From Victivallales bacterium (GTDB taxonomy: Bacteria; Verrucomicrobiota; Lentisphaeria; Victivallales; SZUA-371), in contig JAQUZV010000141.1 of the NCBI GenBank assembly GCA_028691155.1, forward strand, positions 1 to 6,094: a DNA stretch of 6,094 nt, in the 5' to 3' direction. Position numbers and translations under genes: made by a program. Under the pieces are notes generated by a model. That model saw nothing but the letters and a program-made list of their open reading frames with translations, was not told where the DNA came from and did no database searches. Positions 1 through 5,090 of the stretch are shown piece by piece (within the stretch, counting starts at the first letter, position 1; each line of letters begins with the position of its first letter).

Positions 1-57
1 CACTATTGCCAGTCTTATGAGGAACTGGCAGCAGGGAGCGAGTTATTATATCAATAA
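1..57 (+). CDS. C-terminal end of an unidentified protein (partial)
   Basis: Frame 1 is open from the window edge to a TAA at 55-57 and encodes the 18-residue tail HYCQSYEELAAGSELLYQ. The stop overlaps the start of the next gene by one base (TAATG), a common translational-coupling arrangement, which is the main reason to call it coding. Too little is present to assign a function. By position it belongs to the same operon as the DUF5681-like gene, and a phage or mobile-element gene is the likeliest identity, but that is inference. Confidence 0.5.
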   Translation, partial: HYCQSYEELAAGSELLYQ

Positions 58-398
58 TGGAGTTAAAAATAATGAATATGGAAAATGACCCGATTTTAAA
101 CGGCCCAATCGGTAGAGGGAAAGACGGCAAATTCGGAAGAGGTAACCCCGGCGGGCCTGGCAATCCGTATATCAGACAAATTGCTAAATTCCGCGCCGAA
201 TTATTAGTAACCGTTACTATTAATGATTTGCAAGAAATTATCAAGACTCTAATCGAAAAGGCCAAGGCAGGCGATATTCAGGCCGCTAAAATTATCCTTG
301 ATCGTATTTTTGGCCCGCCGCAATCCATTGATATTATGGAAAAATTAAACGAACTTGAGGAGATTGTTACAGAATTGAATAAAGGGAAAACCGTATGA
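57..398 (+). CDS. DUF5681-like protein, phage/terminase small-subunit type
   Basis: The 113-aa protein begins with a glycine-rich stretch GKFGRGNPGGPGNP (residues 24-37), which resembles the 'GxFxxGxSGNPxGRP' signature of DUF5681 proteins. A helical region follows, with GDIQAAKIILDRIFGPP at 72-88, matching the 'GDxxAAkllLdRvxGkP' pattern of the same family. These proteins are common in prophages and are often found near packaging genes, where they are thought to act like small terminase subunits. No function has been shown here. The start at 57 is chosen because it overlaps the preceding stop (TAATG). Later ATGs at 72 and 78 have no better ribosome-binding site. The C-terminal ~20 residues are acidic and probably helical. 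The stop overlaps the next start (ATGA at 395-398), so the genes are co-translated. The composition is more AT-rich than the right half of the window. Confidence 0.75.
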   Translation: MELKIMNMENDPILNGPIGRGKDGKFGRGNPGGPGNPYIRQIAKFRAELLVTVTINDLQEIIKTLIEKAKAGDIQAAKIILDRIFGPPQSIDIMEKLNELEEIVTELNKGKTV

Positions 399-592
399 AC
401 GTAATTCAAAAATTCAATAGAATTCAAAAGCTGGCCCAAAACCTACGGTATTCCAAATGCAATCATTTTCCTCAGGTAGAAATCCGGTATAGCGATGAGC
501 CGGAACCGCCGCCGATTGTTTGTCCGATATGCGGTAAAAAAATTATTACGTTTACTATTATTTTGGAGCGCGAATGTAATGAGAAACTTTGA
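395..592 (+). CDS. Small cysteine-containing protein, zinc-ribbon-like
   Basis: This 65-aa ORF overlaps the previous gene by 4 bp (ATGA) and has a modest purine-rich site (AAAGGGA, about 8 nt before the ATG). Its centre carries a CPIC knuckle (C43, C46) followed by GKK, as in zinc ribbons. C22/H24 and C61 could complete a metal site, but the spacing is not canonical. The N-terminus is basic and helical, and a proline-rich linker (residues 36-40) precedes the knuckle. It has no recognised family. The tight packing between the DUF5681-like gene and the next zinc-ribbon gene suggests a phage-type operon of small DNA- or protein-binding factors. It could be non-functional, but the overlapping start and stop signals argue for a real gene. 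Confidence 0.55.
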   Translation: MNVIQKFNRIQKLAQNLRYSKCNHFPQVEIRYSDEPEPPPIVCPICGKKIITFTIILERECNEKL

Positions 593-803
593 AACAAGAA
601 TCAAAAAACTGCAATCCGGCATTCAACGCAATAAAGGCGATATTTGCGAGGTTTGTAACCGAACAGGGGGAAAGCTGTATTCCGTCGTAATCAAAGGCCA
701 GGAGCCTTTATATTGCCATATATGCGGCGCTGGCCGTATTGGATTACTGGCCCCCGTTCCGATAACCGAAAAGGAATGGCTTGCATTAGTTCATGGCGCA
801 TAG
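579..803 (+). CDS. Small zinc-ribbon protein (two CxxC knuckles)
   Basis: The 74-aa product has two clean CxxC pairs, CEVC (C23, C26) and CHIC (C46, C49), 19 residues apart, each followed by a small residue. This is the layout of a four-cysteine zinc ribbon or treble clef, and DNA/RNA binding or protein contact is likely. The frame stays open upstream to an ATG at 495, but the start at 579 is preferred. It has a GGAG at 564-567 about 11 nt upstream, it overlaps the previous gene by only 14 bp, and the longer form would add a basic/hydrophobic extension that is just the previous gene read in another frame. The C-terminal EKEWLALVHGA looks like a short amphipathic helix. The family is not recognised. 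It is the last gene of the small operon starting left of the window. Confidence 0.6.
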   Translation: MRNFETRIKKLQSGIQRNKGDICEVCNRTGGKLYSVVIKGQEPLYCHICGAGRIGLLAPVPITEKEWLALVHGA

Positions 804-847
804 GCATAATACATTTGACCGTATTCTACCGCAACCCCCGATTTGTA

Positions 848-866
848 TTATCTTCAGGCAAGATAA
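848..866. repeat. Perfect 7-bp stem hairpin upstream of the EVE-HNH gene
   Basis: TTATCTT and AAGATAA form a perfect 7-bp inverted repeat around the 5-nt loop CAGGC, in the 158-bp gap between the zinc-ribbon gene and the EVE-HNH gene. There is no T-run after it on either strand, so it is not a standard intrinsic terminator. It may be an operator, an mRNA-end structure or chance. A related hairpin, TTGTCTT-loop-AAGATAA, lies at the 3' end of the EVE-HNH gene. Confidence 0.4.
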
Positions 867-944
867 AACCAGACTTGCAAATATAACGATTGTAAAGTAG
901 AGTTTCAATAGTTTTTACTGCTGGTTATTGTAAAATCAAATTCC

Positions 945-953
945 GGGGGAGGA
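945..953 (+). promoter_or_regulatory. Strong Shine-Dalgarno site of the EVE-HNH gene
   Basis: GGGGGAGGA contains the GGAGGA core, 8 nt before the ATG at 962. It is the best ribosome-binding site on the + strand of the window that precedes a credible gene, and it fixes the start codon. No convincing -35/-10 pair with normal spacing was found in the AT-rich leader upstream. Confidence 0.8.
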
Positions 954-961
954 ACAAGACC

Positions 962-2254
962 ATGTTAAGTTATTGGATTGTAAAGGCAAACCCACGATAT
1001 AATGAGCCGCTGAATGAAATGTTCATTCTTGGAAAAAAACAAGAATGGCATGCAAAACGCATTCCTGCCAACTTTGAAAAAGGCGACAAAATCATTTTCT
1101 GGCAATCGGGAACCGGGTTAAAAGTTATTGCCATCGGCGAGGTCGTATCGCTTTCCAGAGAAAAACAGGAAGACGGACAGTTGATATATTCACTGCGGTA
1201 TTTAAGTGAAGTATTAAGCCAGCAGCCCAATATAAAAAAATTGCGGGAAATGGAGCTTTTCAGCAATGCGTCCTTTCTCAAGTCGGCGGCGGCAGGTGCA
1301 ATTTATCCGCTTAAGAATAAACAAGGCGAATTTTTATATAATAGCGCGCTGCAAGAGTGGAATCAGATTCAAAACAATCCATTAGTTATCCTTACAAAAC
1401 TTCTTTCTGACGATACGATCAGAAAAGCAACGATTGTCAAACTGGCCGAATTCTGGCATTACGCCAAAAGTAAATTTCCCGATAAAACTTTCATTACGTT
1501 GTTCCCCAATTGTGTTCGCATGAATATCGGCATGGTGAAGTTTTTTGTTATAGCGAGTAATACGATTCATATCAATTTAGACCGTAAAAAATTACCGTTA
1601 TCGAAAGCAGAACAAAATAAGGCGGGACATTATAAAAGTGCGCCTGATGCCATAGAACGTTATGGTGATAAAGATACTCTGCCAGTGCTGGTTCATGACT
1701 TCGACGACGAAGGCTTTAACGCAGCGGCATATTCCATGATTGAAAAGTTAGGATTGACCCGAAAACATCCGATAACGGAGAAATCGCATTCGCCGGAACT
1801 TGCCGCTTACCTTGAATCGGTTTACGATATGCCGTCCATTGCAGACCAAACCGGACATAATGCGGCAAGTACAGACCAGCCCGACGCAGTAACGGCAGAG
1901 GCAATAAACGCCCCGATTATATCAGAAGCGGAAGAAGGACTCAAACGCTATCGGGAATATGTTGTATTCTATCAGCGGAATCAACCGCTTATCAATGCAA
2001 AAAAAGCGTTGCATCAAAATGATTATCGTTGTGAAGTATGCGGCTTTAGCTTTAAAGACAAGTACGGAACTGCGGCCAAAGAGTGTTTGGAGGTTCATCA
2101 TATAAACCCGCTGGCCGAGCGTGAAGGGAAAAGCATAACTAAGATTGAGGATTTAATTCTGCTTTGCCAGAATTGCCATGCTTTGATTCATTCCCAGCGC
2201 CCGCCGCTGGAAATAGACGCATTAAAAGAAATGTTGTCTTCAGGGGAAAGATAA
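962..2254 (+). CDS. EVE domain-HNH endonuclease fusion, probable modification-dependent restriction enzyme
   Basis: The 430-aa protein has three parts. Residues 1 to ~135 look like an EVE (PUA-like) domain: SYWIVKANPRY at the start, an aromatic EW near 28-29, GDKIIFWQSG (41-50), IAIGEVVS (57-64), then FLKSAAAGAIYPL near 105-117. EVE domains bind modified bases in a cage-like pocket. Residues ~140-290 are an unrecognised mixed region, followed by a low-complexity Ala/Asp/Gln linker. Residues ~327-430 are an HNH nuclease of McrA-like type: zinc ligands CEVC (357, 360) and CQNCH (402, 405), catalytic HHIN (379-382) and H410. EVE/SRA-HNH fusions include modification-dependent (type IV) restriction enzymes that cut foreign DNA with altered cytosines, and this is the likely role; the target base is unknown. 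All HNH metal and catalytic residues are present, so the enzyme appears intact. It stands alone, without a methyltransferase partner on its strand, as expected for type IV systems. Its base composition and position beside a tRNA suggest horizontal transfer. Confidence 0.85.
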   Translation: MLSYWIVKANPRYNEPLNEMFILGKKQEWHAKRIPANFEKGDKIIFWQSGTGLKVIAIGEVVSLSREKQEDGQLIYSLRYLSEVLSQQPNIKKLREMELFSNASFLKSAAAGAIYPLKNKQGEFLYNSALQEWNQIQNNPLVILTKLLSDDTIRKATIVKLAEFWHYAKSKFPDKTFITLFPNCVRMNIGMVKFFVIASNTIHINLDRKKLPLSKAEQNKAGHYKSAPDAIERYGDKDTLPVLVHDFDDEGFNAAAYSMIEKLGLTRKHPITEKSHSPELAAYLESVYDMPSIADQTGHNAASTDQPDAVTAEAINAPIISEAEEGLKRYREYVVFYQRNQPLINAKKALHQNDYRCEVCGFSFKDKYGTAAKECLEVHHINPLAEREGKSITKIEDLILLCQNCHALIHSQRPPLEIDALKEMLSSGER

Positions 2255-2260
2255 GTTTTC
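2234..2260 (+). terminator. Weak terminator-like hairpin at the end of the EVE-HNH gene
   Basis: TTGTCTT (2234-2240) pairs with AAGATAA (2248-2254) over a 7-nt loop, with one G-U pair, and is followed by GTTTTC. The stem overlaps the stop codon. It is AT-rich with only four Ts, so as an intrinsic terminator it would be weak. It closely resembles the hairpin at 848-866. Confidence 0.3.
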
Positions 2261-2624
2261 AGTAAACAGCCCAGATTGTGGCAGAAAACATAATCTTGAT
2301 TTACACATTTTTTACACAGGGAATCCTTTTGTCGCTGTTTTTCCATCATTGAATCAGCCATAAGGCCGGGGAATATGGTTATCAGTCGGGAATAGTCTGG
2401 CTGGTGTTTCTTGCCTGACAAGCCCCTTGCAAGCCCAATTATAAGCCACTTGCATGAGGGACGATGGGATAATGTCCCGGGGGGAAATAGACCACAACAA
2501 AGGTATTTCAACCTAAAATTTCCGCTTTTTTATGTGAGAAAAATGTGTAAATTCATGTTTTAAAGACAGGGTAAAACCTCATTTTGCAGGTTAAAGCAAT
2601 TTGAGGTGAATTGAGGAGGAAAAA
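2255..2624. other. Gene-free junction region between EVE-HNH gene and tRNA-Thr
   Basis: These 370 bp hold no ORF I would defend. A - strand reading frame with a TTG start crosses it but runs back into the nuclease gene and has no clear ribosome-binding site. The region contains a 14-bp perfect inverted repeat (2299-2312 and 2539-2552), tandem TTTACACA half-sites one helical turn apart, and a small GGGAC/GTCCC hairpin (2458-2478). Its place between an accessory gene and a tRNA 3' end is where an integrated element's attachment region would lie. Confidence 0.5.
2299..2552. repeat. 14-bp perfect inverted repeat with phased half-sites
   Basis: ATTTACACATTTTT at 2299-2312 is matched exactly in inverted orientation by AAAAATGTGTAAAT at 2539-2552, with 226 bp between. 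On the left, the 8-mer TTTACACA occurs twice (2300-2307 and 2311-2318), 11 bp apart. On the right, ATGTG occurs at 2532 and 2543, also 11 bp apart. The arrangement could be recombinase arm-type sites, a looping operator pair, or ends of a very small element. No target duplication is visible around the repeats. Confidence 0.55.
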
Positions 2625-2700
2625 TGGAGCCGGCTGTCGGATTCGAACCGACGACCTGGTGATTACAAGTCAACTGCTCTACCAACTGAGCTAAGCCGGC
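2625..2700 (-). tRNA. tRNA-Thr (anticodon UGU), CCA encoded
   Basis: Read on the - strand, 76 nt fold into a full cloverleaf: a perfect 7-bp acceptor stem (GCCGGCT/AGCCGGC), D-arm GCTC/GAGC with loop AGTTGGTA, anticodon loop CTTGTAA with UGU at 2665-2667, variable loop AGGTC, and T-arm GTCGG/CCGAC with loop TTCGAAT. The discriminator is U73 and the CCA is encoded. The body closely resembles bacterial tRNA-Thr(UGU), which reads ACA and related threonine codons. The anticodon stem has one oddity: position 28 (U, at 2673) faces position 42 (C, at 2659), a mismatch. The gene lies downstream of, and on the same strand as, the methyltransferase gene. It probably has its own promoter and is followed by a T5 run (2620-2624 read as the complement). 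Confidence 0.95.
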
Positions 2701-2717
2701 CTGCCCGGAAAAATGAA

Positions 2718-2746
2718 AATATGCCCGGTTATCGGGAGTATTGCAA
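2718..2746 (-). promoter_or_regulatory. Probable promoter of tRNA-Thr
   Basis: On the - strand, TTGCAA (2741-2746, 4 of 6 to the -35 consensus) and CATATT (2718-2723, 4 of 6 to the -10) are exactly 17 bp apart. This puts the start site about 10 nt before the tRNA 5' end. The spacer holds a CCCG/CGGG inverted repeat. A-rich DNA (AAAAAGT, then an A7/T7 palindrome) lies just upstream of the -35, as in UP elements of strong stable-RNA promoters. Confidence 0.5.
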
Positions 2747-2757
2747 ACTTTTTCCCC

Positions 2758-2775
2758 GAAAAAAACGTTTTTTTC
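2758..2775. repeat. 18-bp perfect palindrome A7-CG-T7
   Basis: GAAAAAAACGTTTTTTTC is a perfect palindrome between the methyltransferase stop codon and the tRNA promoter. Read on the - strand it could act as an UP-like element for the tRNA promoter, starting about 12 bp upstream of the -35. Alternatively it could help terminate the methyltransferase transcript with its T7 run, although the stem has almost no GC pairs. It is also a candidate for intrinsic DNA bending or for binding a nucleoid protein. Confidence 0.5.
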
Positions 2776-2843
2776 CCGGATTATCCCCGCGAACACTACC
2801 GTAGCGTTTGAACCCGTGGCCGGATGGCACGATATTACTCTCA

Positions 2844-3866
2844 TTAATTCGGATGGTTCTCTTTTTCTGCCCCGTCGCTTTTGCGACGCACCTTGAGTAC
2901 GGCTATTTTGGTGGGATCATTGAACGGCGCCGGATCCGGTCGGGCAGGATCGGCTTCTCCCACCGTGAAGTCGGACGGGACCGGAATCAGTTCCGCAACT
3001 TCCAGATACCCGTCGGCCCCCAGTTGTTCCAGCATGGCCAGATATTCTTGACCGCTTAAATACAATGCATTGTTGACACAAACCAGATACCCGCCGTCCT
3101 TGACCAACGGCCGCACTTTGTTGATCAGTCGGTCGGCATGATGCTCCAGATCAATGGTGCCACGATGGCCGGAGGCAAAAAACGGCGGATCGATAATGAC
3201 GCAGTCGAAGAGTTCCTGCCGGCGTTTCAATTGTCCGATCATACGGAAAAAATCGCCGGTCAGGAAATCTTTCTTATCAATCGGAAAACCGTTGAGCGAA
3301 CAGGAGGTTTTGGCCTGGTTGAGACCGTTGCGACTGAGATCGGTCTGTACGACCCGGGCGGCTCCGCCGGCCAGAGCCGCAATTCCGAGACTGCCGGTAT
3401 AGGCAAAAGTGTTCAATACTGTTTTTCCGGCCAGGTTATTTTTCAGCCATTCGCGCAGATGACGGGTGTCGGAGAAAAAACCGGCATCGCGATTGCGGCA
3501 CAAATCCACGGCGTACCATACTCCATTCTCCCGAATGCGCCGTGCCGCAGCGTCCCCGGCAATAATCAGGCCGTTGCGGTCTTCCAGCAACTGACTGTTA
3601 CGGGTCTTGAGCACAATGGTCCGAAGCCAGGGGAGCTTTTCTTTCAACCAGGCGGCGGCCGTGGTCGCCATTGTTTCTCCCGCGGCGGCCGGATCGGCGT
3701 AGTTGCCGATCAAGGCGGTGGCGGCATAGATATCGATCACCAGGCGCGGCTCGCCTTCGGTAAAACCGTTGAACAATCGGAATGCGGTTTCGTGTCGCGG
3801 CTCCAGCAGCGAACTTCGGGCTGTCAGCGCCCGGTCCAGTAATTCTGTAAGCGGTTCAGTCGTCAT
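2844..3866 (-). CDS. RlmI-type class I SAM-dependent RNA methyltransferase, PUA-less
   Basis: The 340-aa cytoplasmic protein resembles the large-subunit rRNA methyltransferases of the RlmI/RlmK type. Residues 28-48 (FRLFNGFTEGEPRLVIDIY core) match the small domain ('hRLxxGxxDGLPGLvvDrY'). DLCRNRDAGFFSDTRHLREW (121-140) matches the 'GqKTGfFlDqRxNR' segment. The SAM-binding motif I is NTFAYTGSLGIAAL (152-165), with acidic D176 after the second strand, then GD at 204-205, the catalytic IDPPFF (225-230), and SDF near 298-300. RlmI proper starts with a ~70-residue PUA domain, and here only ~27 residues precede the small domain, so RNA recognition must differ. The substrate (23S rRNA cytosine or guanine) is therefore not assigned. 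The start at 3866 has AAGGAA a few bases upstream. The gene lies 36 nt after the SEDS gene on the same strand and is probably co-transcribed with it, without an obvious functional link. Confidence 0.85.
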   Translation of the reverse strand: MTTEPLTELLDRALTARSSLLEPRHETAFRLFNGFTEGEPRLVIDIYAATALIGNYADPAAAGETMATTAAAWLKEKLPWLRTIVLKTRNSQLLEDRNGLIIAGDAAARRIRENGVWYAVDLCRNRDAGFFSDTRHLREWLKNNLAGKTVLNTFAYTGSLGIAALAGGAARVVQTDLSRNGLNQAKTSCSLNGFPIDKKDFLTGDFFRMIGQLKRRQELFDCVIIDPPFFASGHRGTIDLEHHADRLINKVRPLVKDGGYLVCVNNALYLSGQEYLAMLEQLGADGYLEVAELIPVPSDFTVGEADPARPDPAPFNDPTKIAVLKVRRKSDGAEKENHPN

Positions 3867-3902
3867 TTGGTTCCTTGGGTAATATTGGTTCCCCTTTGGC
3901 TT

Positions 3903-5090
3903 TTATTCGCCGACGGGTTGGCGGTTGCAATAACGTTCTGAATGTACAATAGCACTTTGCCGGCACAACAACGAGACCGTAACCGCCGCATACGACATCG
4001 CTTTCGGGGCGGCCGGGGACCGATGCCACATGGCGGAAAACATCATTCCGACCAGCAGCAGCGTTCCGGTCAGGGAACTGCCGCCGTAGCTGATGAACGG
4101 ACAGGTCAGGCCGGTAACCGGGAACAGTGTCACATTGACGCTGATATGAATAAAAGCCTGAATCACAATCATAATGCTGCCGCAATAGATGAAGCCGCGT
4201 CGGATCGGATCGGACTGCCGCGAACCGCACGGCAGTGCCGTCACGGCAATGGCCAGAAACAGCGCAATCACCAGAATGCCGCCGATGGCGCCGGTGGTTT
4301 CGGTCATGGCGGCAAAGGCGGAATCGCAATAAGAGTAGGGCAGGTAGGAGTTTGACCATACCGCATGCCCCAACCCGGAGCCGGTCAGACCGCCTCCGGC
4401 AATGGCGTAACGCAGCTGAAGCGTATGCCAGCCCGCGCCGAAAGGGTCGCTCTCCGGGGCAAAATAACCCGAAAAACGACGTAAAATATACTGTTGCGAT
4501 AAAGCGGCGGCCAGCAGCAACGGCCCTCCGGTCAGTAATCCCAGTATCAGCCATTTCAGTTTACCGGCAAAAATCCAGAAGACCGTGACCGTTGCCGCTC
4601 CGTAAACCAGCAGCGTCCCGAAATCCGGTTGCAGCAATAACGGCGCGGCAAACACCAGCAACGCCGTCGCCAGGCGCCATGCCGCCTGACCGGCATTTTT
4701 CGCTGTCGCGGCCAGACGACACAATAATAGCAGAAAAAACGGTTTGGCTATTTCCGACGGTTGAAAGAACATACCGCCCAGATTGTACCATCCGCTCATT
4801 CCGTTGATTCTTATTCCGCAGCACCATACCAGCAGCAGTGGTGCCAGGACGACGACGGCCAGATACCAGGAGTAAGCATACAATCGTTCGAAATGAATTT
4901 GAATGGCCCCGAGGAAGAAAAGCATTCCGATTCCCCCCCAGCACAGTTGCCGCCAACCGAATGATTCGCTGCCGCCGGCGTTACTCATGCTCTCGGAGCT
5001 GTAAATGGTAAACCCGCCCCATAGCAGCAGAATCAGGATGGTCAGGGCCAGGCGGATTTCCGGTTGAATCAGGGGCAGACGTCTATTCAT
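3903..5090 (-). CDS. SEDS-family peptidoglycan glycosyltransferase (FtsW/RodA-like)
   Basis: A 395-aa polytopic inner-membrane protein of the FtsW/RodA/SpoVE family, which polymerises lipid II into glycan strands. Family landmarks in order are IYSSES after the first membrane helix (29-34), WYNLGGMFFQPSEIAK (101-116), QPDFGT (154-159), RRFSGYFAPESDPFGAGWH (204-222), GGGLTGSGLGHA (232-243), LP (250-251), D256 in YCDSAFAAMTETTGAIG, and TGLTCPFISYGGSSL (326-340). D256 aligns with the essential aspartate of the usual 'TDFIFA..aEElG' motif, but the surroundings (CDSAFA, TETTG) diverge. The TGLT-PFISYGGSSL end is more FtsW-like than RodA-like. The start at 5090 gives the usual N-terminus and overlaps the PBP stop by 8 bp, with GGGGGG just upstream; an in-frame ATG at 5102 is an alternative. 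Length is normal. The ~40-residue tail after the last helix is Cys/Ser-rich and unusual. Function is likely coupled to the upstream pedestal protein. Confidence 0.9.
   Translation of the reverse strand: MNRRLPLIQPEIRLALTILILLLWGGFTIYSSESMSNAGGSESFGWRQLCWGGIGMLFFLGAIQIHFERLYAYSWYLAVVVLAPLLLVWCCGIRINGMSGWYNLGGMFFQPSEIAKPFFLLLLCRLAATAKNAGQAAWRLATALLVFAAPLLLQPDFGTLLVYGAATVTVFWIFAGKLKWLILGLLTGGPLLLAAALSQQYILRRFSGYFAPESDPFGAGWHTLQLRYAIAGGGLTGSGLGHAVWSNSYLPYSYCDSAFAAMTETTGAIGGILVIALFLAIAVTALPCGSRQSDPIRRGFIYCGSIMIVIQAFIHISVNVTLFPVTGLTCPFISYGGSSLTGTLLLVGMMFSAMWHRSPAAPKAMSYAAVTVSLLCRQSAIVHSERYCNRQPVGE

Noticed and set aside
495..578. Longer N-terminus for the 74-aa zinc-ribbon protein.
   Set aside because: The extension only re-reads the preceding gene in another frame, while the ATG at 579 has a good GGAG upstream.
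875..936. Possible -35/-10 pairs upstream of the EVE-HNH gene (TTGCAA, TTTCAA, TAAAAT).
   Set aside because: No combination gives both acceptable matches and 16-18 bp spacing, so I do not call a promoter.
2188..2511. A 107-codon - strand frame in the gap after the nuclease gene, with some Cys pairs.
   Set aside because: It needs a TTG start, lacks a clear ribosome-binding site and its end lies antisense to the HNH gene. Nothing in it resembles a known protein.
2614..2662. A perfect AGGAGG followed 4 nt later by ATG, opening a 12-codon + strand frame (MEPAVGFEPTTW).
   Set aside because: The peptide is the antisense reading of the tRNA T-arm, a well-known source of false proteins. It stops inside the tRNA.
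2560..2844. A 94-codon - strand frame containing GLAQLVEQLTCNHQVVGSNPT.
   Set aside because: This is the tRNA gene and its flanks translated, and the AQLVEQ/GSNPT motif is the classic signature of tRNA read as protein.
3856..4554. A 232-codon - strand frame, Arg-rich.
   Set aside because: It is out of frame within the SEDS gene, whose reading frame has all family motifs. Its Arg/His-rich content is typical of a GC-rich shadow frame.
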